Program-made: the position numbers and the translations under genes
In this document: piece after piece, positions 20,437 through 33,797 of the stretch
How positions within the stretch are numbered: the first letter of the stretch is position 1
Layout of the letters: every line of letters starts with the position of its first letter
NCBI RefSeq assembly: GCF_008693065.1
Contig: NZ_VXKH01000002.1
Span: forward strand, 1-64,000
DNA: 64,000 nucleotides
From: Corynebacterium tuscaniense
GTDB taxonomy: Bacteria > Actinomycetota > Actinomycetes > Mycobacteriales > Mycobacteriaceae
Direction of reading: 5' to 3'
Notes under the pieces: generated by a model
Told to the model about the DNA's origin: nothing
The model's input: only the letters and a program-made list of their open reading frames with translations
Database searches by the model: none

Positions 20437-21342
20437 ATGGGCTCACTCGAACACTACGATTGCGCTTCCGGTTTAGAGGAATGGTCACTGCACCATCCCC
20501 GCTATGGCCTCATTGAGATTCGAACGGGTTTCGACCCTGATTTTGCCCGGATCGATGAAGATTGGCCTGGCAAAGAGAAAGCGGGCCACCGCCTCACCGG
20601 CGACAGCTCTGTGAAAGAACGGATCCACGCCCGCCTGATCAACCCGCAGACACGGGTAGAAATCCTCGTGGATGGCGTGCCTCAACATCGCTACGATCAA
20701 TTGGAGTCCGGCCGGTACAGCCTCTTTTCCCAAAAAGAACCAACCAAACTCGAGCCGATGATCTCCCTGGGTGTGGACCGGGACAAGCCGCACGTGAAAA
20801 TTCTGGCCAGTCCCTTTAAAGAAATCTTGCACGTTGATTTCCGTGAGGGGTCATCCGTCGTTGAGTTTGATCCACCGCAAGGTTCACGGGGTGAGAAACG
20901 CAGACAAGCAATGGAGTCCAGCGCATTGCGGCGTACGGCGATCCCCATCGTCGAGGGTCTTGGCAAAGGCGGCTGGGCCCTCCTCGTGTTGCTGCTTGCC
21001 CCAGTTCTGTCGCGTTTTCTTGATTGGATTCTTCAGTTCATCCCGGATTGGGAGCTACCAGATGTCACCTTGCCACACCTGGATTTACCTGTACCCCACC
21101 TGCCCCATCTGACGTTGCCCACGCCAGATATCACGCTTCCACATATCCCCTTTCCCGAGATTCCTGAATGGGTTGAGCTGCTAGCTGAATATTCCAAAAT
21201 CTGGGTGCCGGTGGTCATCGGCATTGCTCTCGGCTTCATCGCACTGCGCAATCACCGCAAGTCAGAATCAGAAAAAGAAAAATGGGCCGAGCAAGATAGC
21301 GCTGAATCGCTTTCCGACGATGCCCGGCCCACCCTCAAGTAA
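20437..21342 (+). CDS. Membrane protein with Leu-Pro repeat segment, unknown function
   Basis: 301 residues. The first 165 are soluble-looking (GLEEWSLHHPRYGLIEIRTG...). A hydrophobic segment near residues 175-198 leads into an unusual Pro/Leu/His-rich stretch with a repeating LPHL/LPxP pattern (about 206-245), followed by a second hydrophobic segment (about 252-270) and a charged tail. The ATG at 20437 follows the preceding stop by 2 bases. No known family is recognised. The repeat could be an extended rod between two membrane helices; this is inference. Converges on metK with a 12-bp gap. Confidence 0.75.
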   Translation: MGSLEHYDCASGLEEWSLHHPRYGLIEIRTGFDPDFARIDEDWPGKEKAGHRLTGDSSVKERIHARLINPQTRVEILVDGVPQHRYDQLESGRYSLFSQKEPTKLEPMISLGVDRDKPHVKILASPFKEILHVDFREGSSVVEFDPPQGSRGEKRRQAMESSALRRTAIPIVEGLGKGGWALLVLLLAPVLSRFLDWILQFIPDWELPDVTLPHLDLPVPHLPHLTLPTPDITLPHIPFPEIPEWVELLAEYSKIWVPVVIGIALGFIALRNHRKSESEKEKWAEQDSAESLSDDARPTLK

Positions 21343-21354
21343 CCTCTCTATTCC

Positions 21355-22569
21355 CTATATCCCCGCCGCCGCACGCAGGTCGTCGGCCTTGTTGGTCTCC
21401 TCCCACGGGAACGCCACATCAGTGCGGCCGAAGTGGCCGTAGGCAGACGTTGCGGAGTAGATCGGGCGGAGCAGATCCAGCTGGCGGATGATGGCGGTCG
21501 GACGCAGATCAAAGACCTTGTCCACTGCCTGCTGAATCGACTCGTTGGTCAGGCCATCAGCGGCAGTGCCGAAGGTCTCCACGTACAGGCCGACCGGCGT
21601 GGCACGGCCGATGGCGTACGCAACCTGCACCTCAACGCGACGTGCCAGGCCAGCCGCCACAATATTCTTAGCCACCCAGCGCATCGCATACGCGGCGGAA
21701 CGATCCACCTTTGAGGGGTCCTTACCGGAGAAGGCCCCACCACCGTGGCGAGCCATACCGCCGTAGGTATCCACAATGATCTTGCGGCCGGTCAGACCAG
21801 CATCACCCATTGGGCCACCCAGCACGAAGGAACCAGAAGGGTTGACCAGCAATGTGGTGTCTGCGTTGTAGTATTGGCCCAGGCCAGCGTCCTCAATGAC
21901 CCACTCCAGGATATGGGTGCGCAGTGCGTCCTCGAGTTCCTGGCCGGTGAATTCCGGATCGTGCTGGGAGGAGATGACCACGGTGTCCAGGTAGACGGGC
22001 CGGTCGCCGTCATAAGCAAAAGTCACCTGTGTCTTGCCATCCGGGCGCAGACCGGAAACGATGCCCTCCTTGCGCACCTGTGTGAGGCGATGCGACAGAC
22101 GGTGCGCGGTGGAAATCGGCAGCGGCATGAACTCCGGGGTCTCATCGGTGGCGTAGCCGAACATGAGTCCCTGATCACCAGCACCGGACTGATCTTCCTC
22201 GCCGGTGGACTCATTGGTGCGCACCTCAAGGGAATCAGTCACACCGTCAGAAATCTCCGCGGACTGGTCGCCGATAGCAATGTTGACGCCACAGGTACGG
22301 CCATCAAAACCAACCTCGGAGGAAGTGAACCCGATTTCCACGAGCTTGTCGCGCACCAGCTTTGCAATGTTGGAGTACGCCTGCGTGGTCACCTCACCCA
22401 CCACGTGAACCTGGCCCGTAGTCACCATCGTTTCCACTGCTACGCGGGACAGCGGGTCCTGGGCAAGCATGTCATCCAGGATCGTGTCGGAGATCGCATC
22501 GCAGATCTTGTCCGGGTGGCCTTCAGTGACGGATTCACTGGTGAATAGGCGGTAGAACGGGTCGGTCAT
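21355..22569 (-). CDS. metK: S-adenosylmethionine synthetase
   Basis: Makes SAM from methionine and ATP. The 404-residue protein shows [12 protein letters not shown] at the N-terminus, [12 protein letters not shown] in the middle and the P-loop-like [16 protein letters not shown]. The ATG at 22569 ([14 protein letters not shown]) matches family length; the longer frame upstream is unlikely. No SAM riboswitch was recognised in the 90-bp gap to coaBC. It sits downstream of coaBC as in other corynebacteria, but three plus-strand genes separate it from priA. Confidence 0.97.
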   Translation of the reverse strand: MTDPFYRLFTSESVTEGHPDKICDAISDTILDDMLAQDPLSRVAVETMVTTGQVHVVGEVTTQAYSNIAKLVRDKLVEIGFTSSEVGFDGRTCGVNIAIGDQSAEISDGVTDSLEVRTNESTGEEDQSGAGDQGLMFGYATDETPEFMPLPISTAHRLSHRLTQVRKEGIVSGLRPDGKTQVTFAYDGDRPVYLDTVVISSQHDPEFTGQELEDALRTHILEWVIEDAGLGQYYNADTTLLVNPSGSFVLGGPMGDAGLTGRKIIVDTYGGMARHGGGAFSGKDPSKVDRSAAYAMRWVAKNIVAAGLARRVEVQVAYAIGRATPVGLYVETFGTAADGLTNESIQQAVDKVFDLRPTAIIRQLDLLRPIYSATSAYGHFGRTDVAFPWEETNKADDLRAAAGI

Positions 22570-22659
22570 GGGCTTGCAGGTCCTTACAGGTGAGACGGCT
22601 GTCAAAAGAAACGCGCGCCATTACGGCGACTGTGCGCACCCAAGAATAGACTAAGCTGT

Positions 22660-23976
22660 CTAATCCTGTCGAATCGACTCCCCGTCACCGGACGTGATCT
22701 TCTCAATCGCATCCCACATCCGTGCCGCAACCACGTGTTTCGGCCCATCCTCAATGTCTTCCGTCGATCCATCCGCACCGAGCAGCCAGCCACTATTGCG
22801 CAGCTCACCGAAGACTTTTCCTCCCGCCACGGAGTTCACCATGAGCATGTCCGCGCCCTTGCGCGCCAACTTCGCCCGGCCATTTTCCAGCGGATCATCA
22901 GTTTCCGCCGCAAAGCCAACGATCGTCGCAGACGTCTCGCCAGCCTCTCGCTTATCGACGAGCCCCCTCAAAATATCCGGATTCTCCACCAACCGCAGCG
23001 TCGATAAGACATCATCCGCCTGCCCCTTCTTCAACTTGGAATCAGCCTCAGTTTCCGGGCGGTAATCGGCGACAGCAGCTGCCATGATCACAATGTCAGC
23101 GCCCACCGCCGCGGCGTCGACAGCCTCCTTCATGTCGCGCGTGGAGCGCACGCGGATGATCTCTGCGCCAGGAGGTGTCTCCAACTCATCGGTGTCCCCC
23201 GCGACGATGGTTACATTCGCGCCACGATGAACCGCGATGTCTGCGAGCGCAAACCCTTGCCTGCCGGAAGACCGGTTACCAATGAAGCGCACTGGGTCAA
23301 TATTCTCCTGCGTGCCGCCCGCGGAGATCACCACCTTCTTGCCTTCCAGTGACCGAGTGAACGTCCCTACCGCCACAATTGTGCGCGCCATCGCCGCAAT
23401 CTGCGATGCCTCCGGCAATCTGCCCGGACCGGTATCCTTGCCGGTCAAACGCCCATGCGCAGGCTCCAACACAATGAGGCCACGGCGACGTAACGTTGCC
23501 ACATTGTCCTGGGTTGCAGGGTTCTCCCACATCTCCGTGTGCATCGCCGGCGCTAGCACCACCGGGCACGTGGCCACAAGCACCGTCGCGGTAAGAAGGT
23601 CATTTGCGCGACCCGCAGCGATACGTGCGATCGTATCCGCCGTGGCCGGCGCGACGACAATCAGGTCCGCTTCCTTACCCACGCGGACGTGCTGCACCTC
23701 ATCCACACGGCTGAACACCCCCGTGTCCACGTGGTGGCCAGACAGTGCCTCAAACGTTGCCGCACCCACGAAGTTCAGCGCTGACGGCGTAGGCACAACC
23801 CGCACGCTATCCCCGGCCTCCGTGAACTCACGCACCAAGTGACATGCCTTGTACGCGGCAATTCCCCCGGAGACACCCACAACAACGTTGAGGGGCCTCT
23901 TTTTATCTCCGCCGACCCCGGCATCAGCACCGGTGGCCTCAGCAGTGTCCAGGTTATGTGCAGCCATGTCACTCAT
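22660..23976 (-). CDS. coaBC: Phosphopantothenoylcysteine synthetase/decarboxylase
   Basis: Performs two steps of coenzyme A synthesis. The N-terminal CoaC flavoprotein domain starts VVVGVSGGIAAYKACHLVRE and has the conserved PAMHTEMW; the C-terminal CoaB domain has ISAGGTQENIDPVRFIGNRSSGRQG and MAAAVADYRP. The sequence has a 26-residue polar N-terminal tail before the first strand. ATG 23976 and ATG 23967 are both possible starts. The 607-bp gap upstream holds several inverted repeats. Confidence 0.96.
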   Translation of the reverse strand: MSDMAAHNLDTAEATGADAGVGGDKKRPLNVVVGVSGGIAAYKACHLVREFTEAGDSVRVVPTPSALNFVGAATFEALSGHHVDTGVFSRVDEVQHVRVGKEADLIVVAPATADTIARIAAGRANDLLTATVLVATCPVVLAPAMHTEMWENPATQDNVATLRRRGLIVLEPAHGRLTGKDTGPGRLPEASQIAAMARTIVAVGTFTRSLEGKKVVISAGGTQENIDPVRFIGNRSSGRQGFALADIAVHRGANVTIVAGDTDELETPPGAEIIRVRSTRDMKEAVDAAAVGADIVIMAAAVADYRPETEADSKLKKGQADDVLSTLRLVENPDILRGLVDKREAGETSATIVGFAAETDDPLENGRAKLARKGADMLMVNSVAGGKVFGELRNSGWLLGADGSTEDIEDGPKHVVAARMWDAIEKITSGDGESIRQD

Positions 23977-24307
23977 GGCCCCCGAGCTTACCTGCCACCA
24001 TCACCGCAACCTTTTCGCCGTCCAGCAGACTATGCCACCGGCTCCAAACTAGCGGCGTGGTTTTAGCGGGAGTCACTGCGTCCGTGTTGCCGTCAGTTTC
24101 GGCTGTTGTTTCCCCCGACGCCCCGAAGGGGAGTGCAACCAGCCAGCACCAGGGTCAACATGACCCCCATGATGCAGGAGAAGCCCCTGTGCTTCACTTC
24201 CGCCTACCCCCGACGTCTAGGTGGATCCTCACATCTTCGTTTGGCCCCGGCACTGACCGGCTGCCCTTTGAATATGGCACGGTTTTCTCAGTTTCGAAAC
24301 ATTAAAT

Positions 24308-24325
24308 TGTCCACTTAAGTGGACA
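24308..24325. promoter_or_regulatory. Perfect 18-bp palindrome, possible operator
   Basis: TGTCCACTTAAGTGGACA is its own reverse complement over all 18 bases. It lies about 330 bp upstream of coaBC in an AT-rich non-coding setting. The form suits a dimeric repressor site, but it matches no corynebacterial operator I recognise. Confidence 0.4.
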
Positions 24326-24530
24326 TTGGTTGGAGCAAGGCGTTGACCAGCAAGTTTGCCTTAAATTTTCCTGAACGATTCCTTAGCTTTTCACCCCCAT
24401 TCGGGGGGCTATAAGTGTTATAGGGAAAACATATAAGCACGTCAAGGGCCTGAAGCGGAGATATAGGGCGCGGGGACCGTCGATAATCTTTTAAGCAATT
24501 CTCAGAAAGCTAGACGCACTTTGACAGCAA

Positions 24531-24562
24531 AACGCGGGCCCCGGCTTTGCCGGAGACCCGCG
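24531..24562 (-). terminator. Intrinsic terminator after rpoZ
   Basis: On the minus strand, GCGGGTCTCCGGC and GCCGGGGCCCGC arms form a strong GC-rich hairpin with one mismatch, followed by GTTTTGC. It ends the mihF-gmk-rpoZ transcript. Confidence 0.8.
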
Positions 24563-24583
24563 CTGCGATGGATGAGCTAAGGC

Positions 24584-24892
24584 TTACTGGCCTTCCTCAT
24601 GCTCCAAGAGACCATGCTCGATCTCACGCAGAGCAATGGACAGAGGCTTCTCCCCTTGCTGTGGGGTGACCAGGGGGCCGATGAACTCGAACACACCCTC
24701 ATCTTGCTCCTGGTAGTAGCTGTTGATCTGACGTGCGCGCTTAGCGGCAAAGATCACCAGAGCGTACTTGGAAGACACCTTGGTCAACAGCTCATCAATA
24801 GGCGGTGCCGTGATGCCTTCAGGCGTGTCGTACACCTGCTCCTTGACATCGACATCAGCCGAAGTAGCCAGATCGTTGGTCACGTTGCTCAC
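24584..24892 (-). CDS. rpoZ: RNA polymerase omega subunit
   Basis: Stabilises the beta' subunit during RNA polymerase assembly. The 102-residue product has the omega core [34 protein letters not shown], then [13 protein letters not shown] at the end. The N-terminus is extended by about 26 residues, as in other actinobacteria. Translation appears to start at GTG 24892, 6 bp after gmk; a second GTG lies three codons later. Confidence 0.93.
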   Translation of the reverse strand: MSNVTNDLATSADVDVKEQVYDTPEGITAPPIDELLTKVSSKYALVIFAAKRARQINSYYQEQDEGVFEFIGPLVTPQQGEKPLSIALREIEHGLLEHEEGQ

Positions 24893-24898
24893 TTACAC

Positions 24899-25489
24899 CT
24901 ATTCATTCGTTGGACGATTAACGGACAGAAGAATATCACTAATGTCTGAAACCGCCTCATCCAGATCGTTGTTCACAATGATTGTGTCAAACTCATCCTG
25001 GCAGGCCAACTCATCACGAGCTGTTTCAAGGCGACGCTCAATGACATCCTGAGATTCAGTCCCGCGGCCAGTCAATCGATCAACCAGCACTTCCCATGAC
25101 GGCGGGGCGAGGAAAACTGTCGTCGCCTCCGGCATGAGCATCTTGATATTGCGAGCGCCAGCGAGATCCACCTCAACAAGCACAGGACGACCAGCTTCCA
25201 TAGCCTCACGCACTGGCCCCGATGGGGTGCCTGAACGCTGCAACCCACTGTGAATATCAGCCCACTCGAGCATCTCACCTGCGTCGATCTTGTCCTGGAA
25301 CTCCTCAGGCGTGACAAAGAAGTAGTCCTTGCCATCAACCTCACCCGGACGAGGATCACGCGTGGTCATAGAAACAGAGAAGTACAGGTCTTCCACTGCT
25401 TCACGGAGCCGCTGAACCACAGTTGACTTACCGACGGCAGAAGGGCCAGCCAAAACAACAAGCCGACCCTTCTTATTCACGGTTGTCAC
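24899..25489 (-). CDS. gmk: Guanylate kinase
   Basis: Phosphorylates GMP to GDP. The 196-residue protein has the P-loop [10 protein letters not shown] near residues 14-23, the GMP-binding [22 protein letters not shown] and the lid segment around [15 protein letters not shown] 25489 is the likely start, 3 bp after mihF. mihF-gmk-rpoZ-coaBC-metK is a conserved actinobacterial neighbourhood. Confidence 0.96.
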   Translation of the reverse strand: MTTVNKKGRLVVLAGPSAVGKSTVVQRLREAVEDLYFSVSMTTRDPRPGEVDGKDYFFVTPEEFQDKIDAGEMLEWADIHSGLQRSGTPSGPVREAMEAGRPVLVEVDLAGARNIKMLMPEATTVFLAPPSWEVLVDRLTGRGTESQDVIERRLETARDELACQDEFDTIIVNNDLDEAVSDISDILLSVNRPTNE

Positions 25490-25492
25490 CGA

Positions 25493-25813
25493 TTAGTCCG
25501 CGAAGCCAAAACGCTCGAGCAGAGCACGGCGCTGACGCTCACCGAGGCCACGCAAGCGACGGGTCTGAGCGATCTCCAGCTCCTCCATAATCTCGCGTGC
25601 CTTAACCTTGCCCACCTTCGGCAGAGCCTCCAGGAGAGCGGAGACCTTGGTCTTACCGATGATCTCGTTGGACTCAGCCTTCTCGAGAACTTCCTTCAGG
25701 TTGGTCTCGCCGCGCTTCAGGGATGCCTTGAGCTCTGCGCGCTGCTTACGTGCCTCTGCAGCCTTAGCCAGAGCTTCCTGGCGCTGCTCCGGGGTTAGTT
25801 GGGGAAGGGCCAC
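25493..25813 (-). CDS. mihF: Actinobacterial integration host factor MihF
   Basis: Nucleoid-associated DNA-binding protein of actinobacteria, known for phage integration in mycobacteria and unrelated in fold to E. coli IHF. 106 residues: a Lys/Arg/Glu-rich helical N-terminus and a helix-two-turns-helix DNA-binding region (LLEALPKVGKVKAREIMEEL, about residues 61-80), then a basic RRLRGLGERQRRALLERF tail. AGGAGG-like sequence precedes the ATG. It leads the mihF-gmk-rpoZ unit, with its promoter in the 234-bp gap upstream. Confidence 0.94.
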   Translation of the reverse strand: MALPQLTPEQRQEALAKAAEARKQRAELKASLKRGETNLKEVLEKAESNEIIGKTKVSALLEALPKVGKVKAREIMEELEIAQTRRLRGLGERQRRALLERFGFAD

Positions 25814-25955
25814 TTCGGTTCCTCCATAAATAGTAGGGGTAGTTAGTTTTCACGATTCTGTGTTTGAACCGACTCGACACTATTGCACAGCCGCTTTTCT
25901 AATTACAACTGTGTGATTGGCCGATCGCGGTTCAGTTTAACACTGGATCTTACTT

Positions 25956-25996
25956 GACGCGGTGAACGATACCGTGTTTCGGCATGTCACCGCGTC
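25956..25996. repeat. Inverted repeat between pyrF and mihF
   Basis: Perfect 10-bp arms GACGCGGTGA and TCACCGCGTC enclose a 21-base loop that holds a smaller CCG/CGG stem. It lies between the end of the pyr operon and mihF. No T run follows on the minus strand, so it is a weak terminator candidate; a protein-binding or RNA-processing site is equally possible. Confidence 0.5.
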
Positions 25997-26047
25997 GGCG
26001 TTTTCAACCTACCAGCAGTTTTAGGTTATTCGCCAACTAGGGCCAGC

Positions 26048-26896
26048 TTAAGCGCCTGCGACCTGTTCTTTTACACGTTTGCGCAGGTCTTCAGTATTAG
26101 GTCCAGCGGAGAGAATTGAACGGGAAACATTCGGAAAAACAAGATGACTGTCTGCGCCAGCAATGCGTGCAACATCATCCATCGTTGCACCTTGCGCCCC
26201 CACACCGGGCATGAGCACCGGCGCATTGAGGTGATCCAACCGTGGTGGGTTCTTCACCGTTGCCCCCACGACAACACCGACGTGACCAACGTGACCGTTA
26301 TCAGCTTGGTTGTATTGCGCACACTCATCAATCATGTGCTGGGCAACCGTATCACCAGTGGTGCCCAGGAGCTGCTCCTGGAAGGCTTCTGCTTCCGGGT
26401 TGGAATTAGCCGCCATGATGAAGACACCGCGCCTGTTCTCCCCTGCCAGCTCAATAGCGGGAGCCAACGACCTCACCCCGAGGTACGGGGTGAGAGTCAC
26501 AGCATCGCAGCACAGCGGGGATTCATCACCAAGCCAAGCTGCCGCATAGCCAGCCATAGTGGATCCGATATCTCCCCGCTTAGCGTCGGCAACGATGAGG
26601 GTTCCACTACTCTTTGCCGCAGCGATGACCTCCTCCAGGACAGCGAAGCCCTGAGAACCATACCGCTCGAAGAAAGCTACCTGTGGCTTGATCAGGGCAA
26701 CGTGTCCAGCGAACGCTTCCACACAACGCAGGGATAATTCACGCAAACCTTTAGCGTCATTGCTTAGCCCCCACGCAGCGAGAAGCTGCTCATGCGGGTC
26801 AATACCAACACACAAGCGGCCGTAGTCTGCTCCTGCGGCGACAAGCCGGGCACCAAAACCGGCACCTGTATCCACCGGGCTCTCCTTCTGGCTCAT
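26048..26896 (-). CDS. pyrF: Orotidine 5'-phosphate decarboxylase (type 2)
   Basis: Last step of UMP synthesis. The 282-residue enzyme carries the catalytic DAKRGDIGSTM motif and the phosphate-binding region VMPGVGAQGATMDDV, in the longer type 2 form found in mycobacteria and corynebacteria. It starts directly after the carB stop with GGGGAG upstream and is the last gene of pyrR-pyrB-pyrC-carA-carB-pyrF. Confidence 0.96.
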   Translation of the reverse strand: MSQKESPVDTGAGFGARLVAAGADYGRLCVGIDPHEQLLAAWGLSNDAKGLRELSLRCVEAFAGHVALIKPQVAFFERYGSQGFAVLEEVIAAAKSSGTLIVADAKRGDIGSTMAGYAAAWLGDESPLCCDAVTLTPYLGVRSLAPAIELAGENRRGVFIMAANSNPEAEAFQEQLLGTTGDTVAQHMIDECAQYNQADNGHVGHVGVVVGATVKNPPRLDHLNAPVLMPGVGAQGATMDDVARIAGADSHLVFPNVSRSILSAGPNTEDLRKRVKEQVAGA

Positions 26897-30265
<3,369 letters not shown>

Positions 30266-30280
30266 GGTTTTCCTTCCTGG

Positions 30281-31474
30281 TTAGTTCTGCTCGGATGCGT
30301 TCTTCGCGGCCTTGTGGTCGTCCATGAGCGCCACAAACTGGTCGAAGAGCGGGTTCGCGTCGTGCGGGCCTGCCGCGGATTCCGGGTGGTACTGGACGGA
30401 GTAGGCCTTGCCGGATTGCAGGGCGACGCCCTCAACAACGCCGTCGTTAAGGCACGTGTGCGTGACCAGTGCCGGGCCGAAGTCCGTGTCGAAGGTCTTG
30501 CCGTTTTTGACGTCCTGGGCGGTGAATCCCTCCGGAAGCGTGACCGCGAAGCCGTGGTTCTGGGAGGTGATGTCGATCTTGCCGGTCACGTGGTTCTTCA
30601 CCGGAATATTCACACCGCGGTGGCCGAACTTGAGCTTGTAGGTGTCCAGTCCGAGTGCGCGGCCAAGGATCTGGTTACCAAAGCAGATGCCAAAAAGCGG
30701 GGTGCCGCTGGCGATCACGTCACGGGTGACCGCAACCATGTCATCGGCAGTCTTCGGGTCGCCCGGGCCGTTAGAGATGAACACGCCATCCGGGTTGTGC
30801 TTCGCAATCTCAGCAAAGGAAGTGCCCGCCGGGACCACGATGGTCTCAATTCCGCGCTGCGCGAAGTGGCGCGGCGTAGCGGACTTGATACCCATGTCGT
30901 ACGCGACGACGGTGTACTTCTTCTCTCCCTCAGCCTCAATCACGTACGGCTCGGTAGTGGAGACTTCCGCAGAAAGATCCGCGCCCGACATCGCGGGTTG
31001 CTCTTTCACGCGCGCAACAAGCTTATCGACGTTCCCCTGTGCGTCCTCCCCCACAAAAATCCCCGCGGCGATGGAGCCGTAGTTGCGCAGGTGGCGGACC
31101 AAGGAGCGGGTATCCACGCCATGGATACCAACGATGCCCTGGGAAATCATCTCATCTTCGAGGCTGCGCTTCGCGCGCCAGTTGGACACGCGTTTAGCCA
31201 GGTCACGGATTACCAGGCCGGCAACCCAAATGCGGTTGTCGTGGGACTCATTGTCTTCATCGTTCCAGCCGGTGTTGCCGATCTGCGGAGCTGCAGCGAC
31301 GACGATTTGGCGGTGGTAGGACGGGTCCGTCATCGTTTCCTGGTAGCCGGTCATGGCGGTGGTGAAGACTGCTTCACCGAAAATAGGTTCGACGGTCTCC
31401 GCCCCGAAGGCAAAGCCTGGGAATGTCGTGCCGTCGGCTAGGACCAGCACGGCGGGAATGTGGTCGGTGCTCAT
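30281..31474 (-). CDS. carA: Carbamoyl phosphate synthase, small subunit
   Basis: Glutaminase subunit feeding ammonia to CarB. The 397-residue product has the N-terminal CPSase small-chain domain (FAFGAETVEPIFGEAVFTTAMTGYQE) and the class I glutamine amidotransferase domain with the nucleophile in GICFGNQILGRALG and the His-Glu pair in QYHPESAAGP. AAGGAAA precedes the ATG. The 78-bp gap from pyrC shows no clear promoter or terminator. Confidence 0.97.
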   Translation of the reverse strand: MSTDHIPAVLVLADGTTFPGFAFGAETVEPIFGEAVFTTAMTGYQETMTDPSYHRQIVVAAAPQIGNTGWNDEDNESHDNRIWVAGLVIRDLAKRVSNWRAKRSLEDEMISQGIVGIHGVDTRSLVRHLRNYGSIAAGIFVGEDAQGNVDKLVARVKEQPAMSGADLSAEVSTTEPYVIEAEGEKKYTVVAYDMGIKSATPRHFAQRGIETIVVPAGTSFAEIAKHNPDGVFISNGPGDPKTADDMVAVTRDVIASGTPLFGICFGNQILGRALGLDTYKLKFGHRGVNIPVKNHVTGKIDITSQNHGFAVTLPEGFTAQDVKNGKTFDTDFGPALVTHTCLNDGVVEGVALQSGKAYSVQYHPESAAGPHDANPLFDQFVALMDDHKAAKNASEQN

Positions 31475-31552
31475 GTGTGTTTCCTTTTTCTTCTCGTTCT
31501 ATTCTCGCGTTGATGGACAGCGCCGGCGCTCGGATGACGGCGCTTGTGCTGG

Positions 31553-32845
31553 TCAGTTCTTTTGGTTGTCCGTTGCCTCGTAGGTTTGCTTACCGCGCAG
31601 CCAAGTTGCAGTGACGCGTGTGTTGAATTCAGAGCCCTCGTACGGGGTGTTCTTCGACTTGGATGCCATCTCTTCGCCGCGTGCGGTCCATGGCGCTTGC
31701 GTATCGACGAGGGTGAGGTTGGCCGGCTCGCCGACAGCAATCGGTCGGCCGTGGTCCAACAGACGCAGGATCTCTGCCGGGCGCTCGCTCATGACCTTGG
31801 CCACGAAGCGCCAGTCCGCCAGTCCGGATTCGACGAAGATGTGGGCGATGATGGCCAGGGAGGTTTCCAGGCCGATCATGCCGGGCTTGGCGTTTTCAAA
31901 TTCGACGCATTTGTCTTCGGAACCGTGCGGTGCGTGATCGGTGGCCACGACGTCAATCGTGCCGTCCAGAAGCGCGTCGCGCAGCGCAAACGTGTCCTTG
32001 TTCTCACGCAGCGGTGGGTTGACGCGGTAGACACCGTCGTAGGTTTCCAGCTTCTCGTCGGTAAGCAGCAAGTGGTGCGGGGTGACCTCGGCGGTGACGT
32101 CAATCCCCTGCTCCTTTGCCCACCGCAGGAGGGATACGGTGCCCTCGGTGGAGGCGTGGCAGAGGTGGTAGCGCCCGCCGTAGTCACGGGTCATAATCAG
32201 GTCGCGTGCAACGATGGATTCTTCTGCCACACGTGGCCAACCGCGCAGCCCCAGGCGGGCAGCGTTTTCACCTTCGTGGGCACACGAGCCTTCAGTCATG
32301 CGGTGGTCCTCAGCATGCTGTGCCAGCACGACGTCATAGGCCTTGGCGTACTCGATAGCGCGGCGCATCAGCTGCGGGTCATTGACGCATCGGCCATCAT
32401 CGGAGAACATCCGCACGTGCCCGCGGGACATCAGACCGATCTCGGTGAGTGTTTCCCCGCCGAGTCCCTTGCTGATAGAGCCCACCGGGTACACATCGCA
32501 CTTGCCGTAGGCCTGACCTTTTTCCCACACGGCATCGGCGAGGAAAGGCTGATCAATAACGGGCTGAGTGTTCGCCATGGTGAACACGGCGGTGAAACCA
32601 CCAGCAGCCGCGGCATCAGAGCCCGTCGCAATGGTCTCCGTGTCCTCGCGGCCCGGCTCGCGCAGGTGCACGTGCACATCCACGAGGCCCGGGAGCAGCA
32701 CCTTGCCACCACAATCCACGACCTCAGCTGCATCTGTGAACGGCGCATCACCGATGGAGTCGATGACACCCGCGTCCACGTCGATGAGAATGTTCGTTTC
32801 GTCTTCGCCGTAGGGGCGGACGTTATTCAAAGCGAGTGTTGCCAC
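31553..32845 (-). CDS. pyrC: Dihydroorotase
   Basis: Closes carbamoyl aspartate to dihydroorotate. The 430-residue amidohydrolase has the metal motif [10 protein letters not shown], later zinc residues around YHLCHAS and the catalytic [12 protein letters not shown] 32845 is chosen: AAAGGAG lies about 7 bases upstream and the gap to pyrB is 4 bp, whereas the ATG 27 bases earlier would overlap pyrB and lacks family support. Confidence 0.96.
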   Translation of the reverse strand: MATLALNNVRPYGEDETNILIDVDAGVIDSIGDAPFTDAAEVVDCGGKVLLPGLVDVHVHLREPGREDTETIATGSDAAAAGGFTAVFTMANTQPVIDQPFLADAVWEKGQAYGKCDVYPVGSISKGLGGETLTEIGLMSRGHVRMFSDDGRCVNDPQLMRRAIEYAKAYDVVLAQHAEDHRMTEGSCAHEGENAARLGLRGWPRVAEESIVARDLIMTRDYGGRYHLCHASTEGTVSLLRWAKEQGIDVTAEVTPHHLLLTDEKLETYDGVYRVNPPLRENKDTFALRDALLDGTIDVVATDHAPHGSEDKCVEFENAKPGMIGLETSLAIIAHIFVESGLADWRFVAKVMSERPAEILRLLDHGRPIAVGEPANLTLVDTQAPWTARGEEMASKSKNTPYEGSEFNTRVTATWLRGKQTYEATDNQKN

Positions 32846-32849
32846 TGCC

Positions 32850-33797
32850 CTACTCCTTTCCTTCCAGCGCATCGTCCCCGCTGGCTAGCAGAGTGAACAG
32901 CGCCGCCATGCGGGTGTACACACCATTAGTCACCTGATCCAGTACCACGGTGTTATCGCGGTCGGCCACATTGAAGTTGATTTCCATGCCGCGCAGCATC
33001 GGTCCCGGGTGCATGATCAGGGTGTCGTTGCCGAGCGCGTCCGCACGGTCTTGGGAAAGCCCATACAAGGTGGCGTATTCACGGTGGGATGGGAAGAAAC
33101 CACCATTCATACGCTCTGCCTGCACGCGCAGCATCATCACCACTGCGGGGGTGTCCGCGGAGGCGAGCTCCACGTCGAAGTCATAGGCCACGCGGCACGG
33201 CCAGTTCTGCACACCAGTGGGCAGCAAAGTCGGCGGCGCAACGAGCACAACCTCTGCGCCGAGCGTGGACAAAAGGTCCACGTTGGAGCGTGCTACACGG
33301 GAGTGCAAGATGTCACCGACGATGAGGACTTTCTTTCCTGCTACATCGCCAATGTGTTGGCGCATCGTCACGGCATCAAGCAGTGCCTGCGTCGGGTGCT
33401 GGTGCGAGCCATCACCGGCGTTAACAATTGCGGCGCCCGGCACCCATTCACGCAGCAGGTTCGGTGCGCCGGAAGATGGGTGGCGCATGATGATCGCATC
33501 TGCACCCACAGCCTTCAGGGTCGCTGCCGTGTCCTTGAGCGACTCGCCTTTTTTCACACTGGAGTTGGACGCAGACACGTTGATCACATCCGCGCTCATC
33601 CACTTACCTGCCGTCTCGAAGGAGGAGCGGGTGCGGGTGGAGTTTTCGTAGAACAGCGTGAAAATGGTGCGCCCGCGCAGGGTGGGTAGCTTCTTCATCT
33701 CGCGGCCCTCCAGGGCTTCGCGGAAGCGATCAGCCTCATCCATCAGCCCGATGATCTCCTCACGGCTCAAGTCCGCGATGCTGATCAGGTGCTTCAT
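32850..33797 (-). CDS. pyrB: Aspartate carbamoyltransferase catalytic subunit
   Basis: Joins carbamoyl phosphate and aspartate, the committed pyrimidine step. The 315-residue protein has the carbamoyl phosphate motif [13 protein letters not shown], the substrate loop with KKGESLKDT and the aspartate-binding MHPGPMLRG. No regulatory chain gene (pyrI) is adjacent, as usual in actinobacteria. It overlaps the pyrR stop by 4 bases. Confidence 0.97.
   Translation of the reverse strand: MKHLISIADLSREEIIGLMDEADRFREALEGREMKKLPTLRGRTIFTLFYENSTRTRSSFETAGKWMSADVINVSASNSSVKKGESLKDTAATLKAVGADAIIMRHPSSGAPNLLREWVPGAAIVNAGDGSHQHPTQALLDAVTMRQHIGDVAGKKVLIVGDILHSRVARSNVDLLSTLGAEVVLVAPPTLLPTGVQNWPCRVAYDFDVELASADTPAVVMMLRVQAERMNGGFFPSHREYATLYGLSQDRADALGNDTLIMHPGPMLRGMEINFNVADRDNTVVLDQVTNGVYTRMAALFTLLASGDDALEGKE

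Larger units (their letters stand above)
23977..24583. other. Long intergenic region with clustered inverted repeats
   Basis: No supportable gene lies between coaBC and rpoZ. The AT-rich right half contains a perfect 18-bp palindrome (24308-24325), a CCCCC/GGGGG mini-hairpin (24394-24408), a CTATAA/TTATAG hairpin (24409-24423) and the rpoZ terminator. The coaBC promoter must lie here. An untranslated RNA is possible but not shown. Confidence 0.5.

Noticed and set aside
22570-22659. Possible SAM riboswitch before metK
   Set aside because: The gap is only 90 bp and shows none of the paired segments expected of a SAM riboswitch; metK probably shares the coaBC transcript.
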